This document shows positions 28,008-36,130 of a stretch of DNA of 36,130 nucleotides, one piece after another; position 1 is the first letter of the stretch; each line of letters starts with the position of its first letter. Under the pieces are notes generated by a model that saw nothing but the letters and a program-made list of their open reading frames with translations, did not search any database and was not told the origin of the DNA. Origin of the DNA: Candidatus Parvarchaeota archaeon (lineage in GTDB: Archaea > Nanobdellota > Nanobdellia > Parvarchaeales > Parvarchaeaceae); assembly GCA_023380615.1 (NCBI GenBank), contig JAMCRO010000032.1, forward strand, positions 1-36,130. Direction: 5' to 3'. The translations under genes and the position numbers were made by a program.

Positions 28008-29300
28008 ATGAATTACGATTTGAACTATGTAAAAGATCACAGAGATGAACTTTTGTCCTCTATAAAGAAGAGATTTTTAACGCCTCCGATAGAAAACCCC
28101 GTTGACAGGTTAATTGAATTAAATGAGCTTATAAAAAAGACGAGAAGCAGCGTAGATGAACTAAGGCACAAAAGAAACACAATAAGCAGGGAATTCGCCG
28201 AAAACAAGGGGAATGTAGAAGAAAAGGAAGATGATAGGAAAAACGTAAGAGAAATAATGCAGCAGATAAAAACGATGGAGGATGAGATAGCAAAATACGA
28301 AGAAGAAGCAAAAAATCTTTTTTTATGGCTGCCCAATGTAGTAAACTCCGATGCTCCGGAGGGGAAGGATGACAACGACAATGTTGAAATAAGAAAATTC
28401 GGAGAAATCAAAAAAAGAGACTTTGCAACTAAAAGCCACATTGACATAGGGCAGGAAAGAAAACTTTTGGACGTTGAGAAAGCTGCAAAGATTGCGGGAA
28501 GCAGGTTTGTATTCATAAGGGGAAAACTAGTACAGTTAGAGCTCGCATTAGAAATGTACTCTATCCAAAAAATAGCCTCAAAGGGTTATACACCCATTAT
28601 ACCCCCTTTTATGATAAGAAGAGATATCTACAGCGGAATAGCGCACATGGCAACATTTGAAGATGCTCTTTATAAGGTTACAGGCGTAGAAGAGGAAGGC
28701 GATGAGGAACGTTTCCTTATCTCTACAACCGAGCACCCTATGATAGCACAGTATTCGAATGAAGTAATACCCGAAGAAGAACTGCCTATAAAAATGGTAG
28801 GAATAAGTCCTGCTTTCAGAAAAGAAGCGGGAGCACATGGAAAGGACACAAAAGGAATATTTAGGCTGCACCAGTTTGACCAGACTGAACAGATAGTGTT
28901 GTGTAAACCTGAAGACGCAAGCCGCTTCCATGAAGAGATGCTCGGCAATATCGAAGAGATATGGAAAGAGCTTAACATACCATATAGGGTAGTAAGCTGC
29001 TCTACCGGTGATATGGGTGTTAGGGATGTAAAGCAGTATGATATAGAGGCTTATCTTTACTCGCAGGAAAAATACAGAGAGGTAGGCTCATTTGACAATA
29101 CCACTGACTGGATATCCAGGAGATTAAACATAAAATATGTGGATAAAAAGGGAAATAAGGATTATGTTTATACTTTGGACGGAACCGGATTACCGATGCA
29201 AAGAGCAATGATAGCTATAATTGATACTTACCAGCAGAAAGACGGAACGATAATTGTTCCAGACGTGCTTAGGAAATACACTGGTTTCAGCGAAATTTAG
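28008..29300 (+). CDS. serS: Seryl-tRNA synthetase
   Basis: N-terminal coiled-coil; motifs STTEHPMIAQYSNEVI, ISPAFRKEAGAHGKDTKGIFRLHQFDQTEQ, YTLDGTGLPMQRAMIAIIDTYQ. Confidence 0.96.
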   Translation: MNYDLNYVKDHRDELLSSIKKRFLTPPIENPVDRLIELNELIKKTRSSVDELRHKRNTISREFAENKGNVEEKEDDRKNVREIMQQIKTMEDEIAKYEEEAKNLFLWLPNVVNSDAPEGKDDNDNVEIRKFGEIKKRDFATKSHIDIGQERKLLDVEKAAKIAGSRFVFIRGKLVQLELALEMYSIQKIASKGYTPIIPPFMIRRDIYSGIAHMATFEDALYKVTGVEEEGDEERFLISTTEHPMIAQYSNEVIPEEELPIKMVGISPAFRKEAGAHGKDTKGIFRLHQFDQTEQIVLCKPEDASRFHEEMLGNIEEIWKELNIPYRVVSCSTGDMGVRDVKQYDIEAYLYSQEKYREVGSFDNTTDWISRRLNIKYVDKKGNKDYVYTLDGTGLPMQRAMIAIIDTYQQKDGTIIVPDVLRKYTGFSEI

Positions 29301-29318
29301 TAATACTATAGTAATACT
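29299..29318. promoter_or_regulatory. Tandem pair of palindromic 9-mers AGTAATACT (11-bp period)
   Basis: AGTAATACT at 29299-29307 and 29310-29318, just upstream of TATA-like TTTATAAAAG and the 29373 ORF. Confidence 0.5.
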
Positions 29319-29372
29319 CACCTTTAATTTATAAAAGGAAAAATCCATTTATTAGTAAGGGGGGTAATTATT

Positions 29373-29900
29373 ATGGGAAATAAAATGCTTGAGGAAATAA
29401 TAAAACCAAATGATGCTTCTGATTCGAAATTAAGGCTTCTTGTCATGTCCGAATTGGAGCTTGCAACTAAATTAAGCAGCAAAGACGTGTTAAACAATCT
29501 TGGCCAGCTGATAAAGAACTACGACGGAAAAATCGATGGGATAGTAATAAACGGGGGATTGGCATACATACCTGACAAATACAGCAGATTAAGAGGAGAG
29601 CGGCTGGACTTAGTTGAAGACAGATTAAAGGAAAAATACGGGGAGGATGTATACAACGAAATAAAACGCGGCAAAAGTGACTCCGATTCAATTGATGATT
29701 TAACAGAGGCTGCAAGGCTTGCAAAGATACAGATGAAAAGCATAGCGTATGAGGCAAGGAAAAAGGACATACCTTTATACTACATTTACGGCGTTACCGA
29801 TTACAAAAACGTGAAGATGATAATAGAAGCACTGGAAAGACTGAGCAGGAGAAACAACAAGGAAGAAGAAAAGATAAGCCTCTATATCATACTGCTTTAG
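29373..29900 (+). CDS. Calcineurin-like phosphoesterase, N-terminal segment ending at in-frame TAG
   Basis: KLRLLVMSELELA...DGIVINGGLAYIPDKYSR...IPLYYIYGVTDYKN; SD-like AAGGGGGG upstream. Confidence 0.7.
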   Translation: MGNKMLEEIIKPNDASDSKLRLLVMSELELATKLSSKDVLNNLGQLIKNYDGKIDGIVINGGLAYIPDKYSRLRGERLDLVEDRLKEKYGEDVYNEIKRGKSDSDSIDDLTEAARLAKIQMKSIAYEARKKDIPLYYIYGVTDYKNVKMIIEALERLSRRNNKEEEKISLYIILL

Positions 29901-29945
29901 CAGAATAAACCTGAAAACAAAACACCGGATGAGATAGAAAGAATA

Positions 29946-31553
29946 ATGTCAATAATACCCGACAGCTATAAATTCAAGGCTTCGCAGTGGAAGACCTCTG
30001 ACAAGAAAGGAATAAAGGACAAAGCAAATGACATTTACCTGCACCTAATCAACATGGTACTTAATGAGGGTAAAAACGAAGACAACATAAAGGTTTACAA
30101 AAGATTCGAAAATTTCTTGGGAGAAAAGGAAGACAACAATCCTGATGCAGAGATACTGATAAACGGTTTCAAAGTAAAAGTTTTCCACGCAATAAATGCG
30201 CTTACTGCGGGATTAAACGAAGGAAAACCAAGTGACAAAAATATAAACATGATAGTAGACTACGCCAACCTTGATGCACAGTATGGAAGACTTTCAGACA
30301 TTTACATAACAGGCAGGGGATCAGCTACTGAATTCACTGCTTTAGATTATCAAAGCAGAAAAGACCCCGTACTGATATTAAACCAAGGACCGTTAATGGA
30401 CATAGACAGGCAGTTCAAACTAAGGGCAAGCCTTAACAAAACTGATGTAGCGAAAAGACTGTCACAGTTTGAAGACAGCGGAATATCATTATTATCTGTT
30501 TACAACGACAAAAGCGTTGAAATAGAGCATATTGACATAGGTGGAATTAAAAAAGGCATAAACCCATACAAAATAAACAAAGAAAAGACAAAAGGGTCCT
30601 TGTATGAGATGGTTCAGATATCCGACTGGCATGTCGGAAATGCCGCATCGGATTATGAAGCAATGGAAAAAGTCCCGGAGATAATAAATAAGAGCCAAGT
30701 GCCTAAAGACAAAAGAATTCTATTTATAGGCGGGGATATGGTAGATGGTGGAAATGATAAGGCACAGAGAACCAAGATGTCTCTGCCCAGAGCCCCCAGC
30801 CCAGAAGAATTCCTAGGAAAACTTGAAGACATACTAAATGATAATGACAAGGAAAGAGCAAAAGGCAACTTCATGTCGGAATTGCATAAGGTAGTTTATG
30901 GCAACTCGGATATTGACCTAGGCCAGCAGGAAAAGAGACTTGATAAATATCTTAGACCATTGGGGCCTTTGTTTGAAAAGGCCTATGTTGTTGGGGGAAA
31001 CCACTTTGAAAGAGCTACCGGGAACGGAAGCGAAGGCAGAATGATAGGACCAAAGCTTGAAAACAACGGGACTAAAGAGGTAGTTTACGTAGATGATTAC
31101 CTTTTGAGGGGAGAAACGCCTTATCTTGACAGTTATGGACTATTACAATTACACAGCGCAGGTTATAGGGGAGGAGTAGACGCAAGAACTTCTCTTATGA
31201 ACACAGTAAAGAACACTGGAAAGGACTTAGTAGATATAGCAATGGCAGGAGACTGCCATGAGCCAGGCATAAAATTTGCATTGAAAAAGAAGGACGAAGA
31301 ATGGAAAACAATGGCTGCGATTACGGTTCCTGCTCTGGAGAACGAAACATACTTTGAGAGTTATATAATACACAAGCCGAATTACACAAAAGGAATAAGC
31401 GAACTCTACATACCTACTGATACAACTGTAGGAACTTCATACTTAAAGTACAGGCTTATACCTTTGCAAGGCATAAGAACTACTATGCAAGCAGAGGGTG
31501 GATCTAGATACGATCGTTTGCTTGACAATCTGCTTAAAAAGTTCACTAACTGA
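29946..31553 (+). CDS. Calcineurin-like phosphoesterase (C-terminal part in same frame as 29373-29900)
   Basis: Metallophosphatase motifs QISDWHVGN, FIGGDMVDGGN, VVGGNHFERA, AGDCHEPG. Confidence 0.85.
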   Translation: MSIIPDSYKFKASQWKTSDKKGIKDKANDIYLHLINMVLNEGKNEDNIKVYKRFENFLGEKEDNNPDAEILINGFKVKVFHAINALTAGLNEGKPSDKNINMIVDYANLDAQYGRLSDIYITGRGSATEFTALDYQSRKDPVLILNQGPLMDIDRQFKLRASLNKTDVAKRLSQFEDSGISLLSVYNDKSVEIEHIDIGGIKKGINPYKINKEKTKGSLYEMVQISDWHVGNAASDYEAMEKVPEIINKSQVPKDKRILFIGGDMVDGGNDKAQRTKMSLPRAPSPEEFLGKLEDILNDNDKERAKGNFMSELHKVVYGNSDIDLGQQEKRLDKYLRPLGPLFEKAYVVGGNHFERATGNGSEGRMIGPKLENNGTKEVVYVDDYLLRGETPYLDSYGLLQLHSAGYRGGVDARTSLMNTVKNTGKDLVDIAMAGDCHEPGIKFALKKKDEEWKTMAAITVPALENETYFESYIIHKPNYTKGISELYIPTDTTVGTSYLKYRLIPLQGIRTTMQAEGGSRYDRLLDNLLKKFTN

Positions 31554-31592
31554 ATGCAGCAGATATTAGTATTATAATATATAGATATTCTT

Positions 31593-32651
31593 ATGGATGA
31601 AGCTAAGAAAGAGGAAAGCATAAAGAGCGTAAGGGATTTTGTATCGAAAAACAATGATTTTACTGTTTTTTACCATCTTGATACGGATGGAATAGTAAGC
31701 GCAACGCTGCTTACCGCCGCTCTTAAAAAGATCAACAAAGGGGTTTACTATTACAGGCCTACAAACTACGAAGACTACAAGAACTTAGACATGCAGGAAT
31801 ACAGCAAGAACATAATAGTCTGTGACATGCAGATAAGGGAAGACCAGCTGCCATTGTTCAAGGACAAGAACCTTTGTATAATAGATCACCATCAGGCAAT
31901 AAATGCAGATTTGCTGGCTTACGCAAATCCAAAGATCTGGGGTGACAATACATACACCCCTTGTTCATTGCTGGTCTACAGAATATTCGAGCAGGAGATA
32001 AATGAACTTGACTGGGCCTCTGCAATAGGCCTTGTTGGAGATTCCGGTGGAAAAGAAAATTCCGATTTTGTGAAAAAAACTGCGGAAAAATACGGAATAA
32101 AAATAGGGAAGGATGATTTCATGTATGATAATGACTTTGGAAAGGCCGCCGAAATGATAGGATCAATGACCACCTTGTACAACAGAGAAGGTGCGGATGA
32201 AGCCCTGGGAATACTAATTAGCAGCAAGTCTATTGCTGATGTCCTAAGCAACCAAAAACTTGTTTTTGCGGACAAAAAAGTAAGAGAAGAACTTGAAAAA
32301 CTGAAAAAAGACTTCAGTGAAAACGTCCAGAAACATGGAAAGATATACTTTTATGAACTGGACCAGAAAAAGAAAAGGTATTCCTCTACGCTTGTTACGG
32401 AGCTAAGCTTTGATAAAGAGTATTACGGTAACGTTCTTGTGTTCATGACAAAGATAAACGCAAGGACTATGAGACTGAACTTAAGGGCAAACGGGGTAGA
32501 GATAAAACTGCCTGTAATGCTTAACAACATATTCAAAAAGATGAAGGGGGAAGGAGGAGGGCACGATAAAGCATCGGGCGGCTCCATAGATTATAAAGAC
32601 AAGGAAAAATTCAAGGAACTTTTCTTGGAAGAAGCAAGCGATATAAAATGA
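31593..32651 (+). CDS. DHH/DHHA1 phosphoesterase (archaeal RecJ-like)
   Basis: YHLDTDGIVSATLL, CDMQI, CIIDHHQ, C-terminal GEGGGHDKASGGSI. Confidence 0.9.
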   Translation: MDEAKKEESIKSVRDFVSKNNDFTVFYHLDTDGIVSATLLTAALKKINKGVYYYRPTNYEDYKNLDMQEYSKNIIVCDMQIREDQLPLFKDKNLCIIDHHQAINADLLAYANPKIWGDNTYTPCSLLVYRIFEQEINELDWASAIGLVGDSGGKENSDFVKKTAEKYGIKIGKDDFMYDNDFGKAAEMIGSMTTLYNREGADEALGILISSKSIADVLSNQKLVFADKKVREELEKLKKDFSENVQKHGKIYFYELDQKKKRYSSTLVTELSFDKEYYGNVLVFMTKINARTMRLNLRANGVEIKLPVMLNNIFKKMKGEGGGHDKASGGSIDYKDKEKFKELFLEEASDIK

Positions 32652-32921
32652 TCAGAAATCTGGCGCTCTGCTTACCTCTGATATGCTCAGGCTTGCAGCT
32701 GTAAACGAAGAAAAGGCCTCCTCAATCTTTGAAGTTCCCTGCTCTTCATCGGCTACAAGAGTTATCATTATGACTGTTAATCCAAATGCCAGAGGCTGCA
32801 CTTCCATTTTGTATATCGAACCATATTTTGAAAGAAATGACTTTATTTTTTCCGAGGTATCATCTAAATCAGAAGAGGTATCTTTCGGAAGCGCCTTTAT
32901 CTTTATTACTACTTTTCCCAT
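32652..32921 (-). CDS. Elongation factor 1-beta (aEF-1beta)
   Basis: MGKVVIKIKALPKDTSSDLD...GSIYKMEVQPLAFGLTVIMITLVADEEQG; MGKV start at 32921 rather than 32936. Confidence 0.9.
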   Translation of the reverse strand: MGKVVIKIKALPKDTSSDLDDTSEKIKSFLSKYGSIYKMEVQPLAFGLTVIMITLVADEEQGTSKIEEAFSSFTAASLSISEVSRAPDF

Positions 32922-32922
32922 A

Positions 32923-33108
32923 TTAAGGCCCCACAAAACCGCATACCTTGCAGGTGTAATTGACTCCTCTTCCCCTGCATTTTCCGCACCTTGAAATCTT
33001 AGTACCGCAGTTAGGGCAGTTGAATACCACTGAATCGTCGATTATCGATATGTCTCTTTCACAGGATATACAGAAATTCTTTTCTGTTTCAACCAGCTCT
33101 TCTGCCAT
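32923..33108 (-). CDS. Small zinc-ribbon protein, located upstream of aEF-1beta
   Basis: 61 aa; CISC...CPNCG...CGKCRGRGVNYTCKVCGFVGP. Confidence 0.85.
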   Translation of the reverse strand: MAEELVETEKNFCISCERDISIIDDSVVFNCPNCGTKISRCGKCRGRGVNYTCKVCGFVGP

Positions 33109-33160
33109 TTGTTAGTTTATTATCAGATTCATATTTATATGTTTCTGTTATAGATAATAT

Positions 33161-33520
33161 ATGGAAAAAGAGATAAAACAGGTAATAATACTAAGGAAAG
33201 ACGTGAAGATGGGAAATGGAAAACTGGTAGCACAGGGATCTCATGCAAGCTTAATGAGCTTTCTTAATACTGAAAAAAGCCATCCTGAAATTGCCAGAAA
33301 ATGGTTAGCGGAAGGGGAAACAAAAATAGTATTGAAGGTAAACAAACCGGAGGAATTCGAGGAGCTGAAAAGCAAACTTAAAAGAAGCGGCATACCCTTT
33401 CAGGTTGTAAAAGACGCCGGACAGACGCAGGTTCCGCCGGGAACGGAAACAGCTATAGGCATAGGGCCTTACTATACAGATGAAATAAACAGAATAACTG
33501 CAAAGCTAAAACTTTTATGA
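33161..33520 (+). CDS. pth2: Peptidyl-tRNA hydrolase Pth2
   Basis: KQVIILRKDVKMGNGKLVAQGSHASL...DAGQTQVPPGTETAIGIGP. Confidence 0.95.
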   Translation: MEKEIKQVIILRKDVKMGNGKLVAQGSHASLMSFLNTEKSHPEIARKWLAEGETKIVLKVNKPEEFEELKSKLKRSGIPFQVVKDAGQTQVPPGTETAIGIGPYYTDEINRITAKLKLL

Positions 33521-33837
33521 CAAATATACTGTACATAATGCTAAATTCGATGATACAAGCAGACCCTTATGTAGCGTACTTATTCTTTGCAATGATAATA
33601 GCCGGCGTCGGAATAACCTACTTTTACAGAAAAGAAGTAGGATTTATGGTGACCATAATAATCTCTGTTATACTAGCTTACATGGACATACTTTATCCGT
33701 TTATATACATAATAACCGCAGTCTGCGCAGTACTTCTTGTGCTCTCTTTATTTGGAGGAGGGTCGATAACAAGGCCAATAAAAAACCTAGAAAGCTGGAT
33801 TTACATAAAGACCCTGCTAAAAAAACAGCAGAAGTAA
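33517..33837 (+). CDS. Small membrane protein, unknown
   Basis: 106 aa, TM segments; ATGA overlap with pth2. Confidence 0.6.
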   Translation: MTNILYIMLNSMIQADPYVAYLFFAMIIAGVGITYFYRKEVGFMVTIIISVILAYMDILYPFIYIITAVCAVLLVLSLFGGGSITRPIKNLESWIYIKTLLKKQQK

Positions 33838-33908
33838 TGCATCGGCCGGGATTCGAACCCGGGTCTCCACCGTGGCAGGGTAGTGTCTTACCACTGGACT
33901 ACCGATGC
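33838..33908 (-). tRNA. tRNA-Gly(GCC)
   Basis: Acceptor GCATCGG/CCGATGC, anticodon loop CTGCCAC in CTACC/GGTGG, T-arm CCGGG-TTCGAAT-CCCGG. Confidence 0.94.
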
Positions 33909-33946
33909 TTAATACAATTTATTAATATGCCTCTTTTATATATCTT

Positions 33947-34384
33947 ATGTATTTCGGAACGGAATTTAAGAAAGAGCGCAATCAATGGAAAAAGTTCGAA
34001 AATGACACTGCCGATATATTTGAAAAATTCGATTACACGGTAGACAGAGACATAAGGTTCAAGACATACAGGTGGTTTCAGATTGATTTTATAGCGCAGG
34101 ACAAAAGCAGAAGATTTTTCGTGGACTGCAAGAACCATTCCTACATCCCTCCGGAGAAGGAGAAGGAATTTGTAAAGAACCAGCTGATTAGGGCTTACAA
34201 TTTTATGGAGAAAGAAGGAGGAAAAAAGAAAAAAGACATAATACTGTTGGTTACAAGGAACAAAACAAATTCATTGTTAATGCACAGAGACGGCAGTGAA
34301 AAGATACTTGCCGTAGATTTCTATTCGCTGCATGTCCTTCTTAAGGACATAGACATTTATGAAGACGAGCTTTACGTTTTCTGA
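33947..34384 (+). CDS. PD-(D/E)XK nuclease-like protein (restriction endonuclease-like fold)
   Basis: WKKFENDTADIFEKFDYTVDRDIRF...FQIDFIAQDKSRRFFVDCKNHS: E...D...D-x-K arrangement. Confidence 0.65.
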   Translation: MYFGTEFKKERNQWKKFENDTADIFEKFDYTVDRDIRFKTYRWFQIDFIAQDKSRRFFVDCKNHSYIPPEKEKEFVKNQLIRAYNFMEKEGGKKKKDIILLVTRNKTNSLLMHRDGSEKILAVDFYSLHVLLKDIDIYEDELYVF

Positions 34385-35125
34385 TTACTCAAGCCTGTTT
34401 GCAAGGATAAAAGACATCACTGCATCGGAATTTATCTCGTAATCCATCTTGAGAGGATAGTTGTTTGAAAATGACATCTTTATGGGCTTTTCTGGATCAA
34501 CTGCGTACATGAACTTTGAAAGGTAATCTATTGAATATTTTGACCTTGTCGTTGATTCTGACTTTAAATCAAATATCTCCTTGTTGTCATTTATAGATAG
34601 TTCCTGTGAAAACTCCTTTTCCTCGCTTTTTGAACTTATTATGAATCTGGGCCTGTCGACCGTAAAGTATATTGAATCATCGACTAATGAAGCCGCTTTT
34701 ACGGAATCTTTTATAAGCGAACTCAAAACAGTAACCTCTGAGGTAAATTTAAGCTGAGGCACCTTCTGTGCGGTGTAATTCTCATCAATTAAAGGAATAC
34801 CAAAATGCTGCTTATTCCTGCCGTTTATGTCTATTATCAACCGGTTCTTTGAGTCTGACATCTTTATCTTGTCTTCTTTCTTTGCAAGCCTAAGTATGCC
34901 GTTTAGATCATCCAACGAAACGGATATCTTTACAGGCTTTTCTATGTTGAAATTTGAAAAAATGGATTTTTTAGCTTCAAAAAGGACCATTGCTATGTTT
35001 GCAGGATCCATTGCCTTTATTGCAAACCCTTCCTCATTAAAGTCTATGGAAACGTCGGACATTAAACTGCCTATTGTATCCATCATCTTCTTAAAAACTT
35101 CTGCATCCTTAAATTCAGCTTCCAT
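34385..35125 (-). CDS. pcn: DNA polymerase sliding clamp (PCNA)
   Basis: FKDAEVFKKMMDTIGSLMSDVSIDFNEEGFAIKAMDPANIAMV; FSNNYPLKMDYEI. Confidence 0.94.
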   Translation of the reverse strand: MEAEFKDAEVFKKMMDTIGSLMSDVSIDFNEEGFAIKAMDPANIAMVLFEAKKSIFSNFNIEKPVKISVSLDDLNGILRLAKKEDKIKMSDSKNRLIIDINGRNKQHFGIPLIDENYTAQKVPQLKFTSEVTVLSSLIKDSVKAASLVDDSIYFTVDRPRFIISSKSEEKEFSQELSINDNKEIFDLKSESTTRSKYSIDYLSKFMYAVDPEKPIKMSFSNNYPLKMDYEINSDAVMSFILANRLE

Positions 35126-35450
35126 CGCTACCTAATAGATTATTTCTTATTATTAAATACTTTTTATAATTGTTGTAATCATTTATATTTATCTTTTCCG
35201 CCCTATCTGCCCTAACTTCAAAAGAAGAATCTGCAGCGATGCTTCTCCCGGTAACAATAACAAGCTCTGCAGGTTCTAACTTCGCGTTTTCCTGATAATT
35301 TGGAAGACAGGTAATCCTTTGATTATCGTCTTCTACTTCAAACACGCCAGTTTTATCGTCAAATGAAATCACTTTTCCTACAAACCTGACTCTTGCATTG
35401 TCTTCATTTATAGCTCTAATTTCGGTATCCTTTATTACCTGGTTTTCCAT
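35115..35450 (-). CDS. OB-fold nucleic-acid-binding-like small protein
   Basis: 111 aa; NARVRFVGKVISFDDKTGVFEVEDDNQRITCLP...ELVIVTGRSI; overlaps pcn start. Confidence 0.65.
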   Translation of the reverse strand: MENQVIKDTEIRAINEDNARVRFVGKVISFDDKTGVFEVEDDNQRITCLPNYQENAKLEPAELVIVTGRSIAADSSFEVRADRAEKININDYNNYKKYLIIRNNLLGSDGS

Positions 35451-35917
35451 TAGCTGGTAGAGTTTACCACTGTTATGTTTATGGGTATTATCTTGTAATT
35501 TACGCAGTTAAGGTAACTTGCCGACACGTTTGCAACAACGGAGTAATTTCCAGTTTTTGACGGGGAGTAAACTCCAAAGCTTGTGTATCCTCTGGTGCTA
35601 GCATTAAGCTCTGTAGCATTGGCGACTTGAACGGTGAATGGCACGTTTCCGGAAGGCTTTACAGCCAAGGCTATATTTTCAGTCACATTGCCGGTGTTGT
35701 TTATTTCTATGGTGAAAAACGTGTTCGTGTTTTCAGGTGCTTTTACACTTGTACTTGTAGCATAATTAAATCCAAGATTAATGGAACCGCAGCTTATAGT
35801 CTGAACTACAGGCGCTTTATAAGCTGGAGAAGTTTTTCCGGCTACAATAAACCCGATTAAAAGCACTATTAACAAAGCAAGCAATAAATAGTTCCTGACT
35901 CCTTTCATAGTTATCAT
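35450..35917 (-). CDS. Secreted/membrane-anchored Ig-like domain protein
   Basis: N-terminal TM (GVRNYLLLALLIVLLIGFIVAG) and beta-rich N-glycosylation-sequon domain; start may be ATG 35908. Confidence 0.7.
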   Translation of the reverse strand: MITMKGVRNYLLLALLIVLLIGFIVAGKTSPAYKAPVVQTISCGSINLGFNYATSTSVKAPENTNTFFTIEINNTGNVTENIALAVKPSGNVPFTVQVANATELNASTRGYTSFGVYSPSKTGNYSVVANVSASYLNCVNYKIIPINITVVNSTS

Positions 35918-35952
35918 TTAATCTAGTATTGATTGTTAATAAGTGTTTCGAT

Positions 35953-36130
35953 ATGGTATACATAAAGGAATTCAAGGATGTTTATCCCCCCGCTGAAGAC
36001 AGCCTTCTTCTTTTAAGCGCGGTAAAATATGCGCATGGCAAAGTACTTGACATGTTTGCCGGCAGCGGCATAATAGGATTAAACGCTGCGGAAAAATCGG
36101 AGAAAGTTACTTTTGTGGATATAAATCCCA
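35953..36130 (+). CDS. HemK/PrmC-like class I methyltransferase, truncated by window edge
   Basis: MVYIKEFKDVYPPAEDSLLLLSAVKYAHGKVLDMFAGSGIIGLNAAEKSEKVTFVDINP: SAM-binding motif I. Confidence 0.8.
   Translation, partial: MVYIKEFKDVYPPAEDSLLLLSAVKYAHGKVLDMFAGSGIIGLNAAEKSEKVTFVDINP

Noticed and set aside
29898-29900. Pyrrolysine codon
   Set aside because: Not supported: TAG terminates serS and other ORFs here, and no pylS/pylT is visible in the window. Left open only as a genome-level check.
29880-29950. BHB intron removing the phosphoesterase TAG
   Set aside because: I checked frame-preserving cut pairs by eye. A few 4-bp central helices exist (e.g. TCAT/ATGA, TATC/GATA) but outer pairs fail. 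CTGC-TTTA-GCAG is a simple hairpin with no room for splice bulges.
33837-34043. ORF MHRPGFEPGSPPWQG...
   Set aside because: Typical artifact of translating antisense to a tRNA (tRNA-Gly at 33838-33908).
1-36130. CRISPR array, IS element, prophage, toxin-antitoxin or rRNA operon
   Set aside because: No repeat-spacer pattern, transposase, phage structural genes or rRNA-like sequence seen.

Overview
Gene-dense, AT-rich archaeal chromosome segment. Archaeal markers include rpoF/Rpb4, L21e, L40e, TFE, aEF-1beta, PCNA, Pth2, Cbf5, AglB and cupin-type PGI. The small divergent proteins and large surface proteins suggest a DPANN/ARMAN-like lineage, but this is inference. The window holds about 40 CDSs and five tRNAs (Trp with intron, Leu, Pro, Val, Gly). 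I saw no CRISPR array, rRNA, IS element or prophage. The main finding is that the two ORFs called at 12691-13437 and 13462-13722 (minus) are one cbf5 gene. They lie in the same frame and are separated by an apparent 12-nt bulge-helix-bulge (BHB) intron carrying an in-frame TGA. Cleavage by the standard BHB rule (AG^A ... AA^A) removes AAGATTGAAGAA and restores the catalytic motif GTLDPNVTG. The tRNA-Trp intron in the same window has the same junction bases (AG^ ... GAAGAA^A). Other notable items are a tRNA-Leu whose anticodon reads AAG (A34, essentially absent in Archaea), a phosphoesterase ORF interrupted by one in-frame TAG, and an 11-bp-period pair of AGTAATACT palindromes upstream of it. 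Two edge-truncated CDSs are missing from the ORF track: a large surface protein at 1-1643 (minus) and a HemK-like methyltransferase at 35953-36130 (plus). No searches or folding programs were run; all calls come from reading the sequence.
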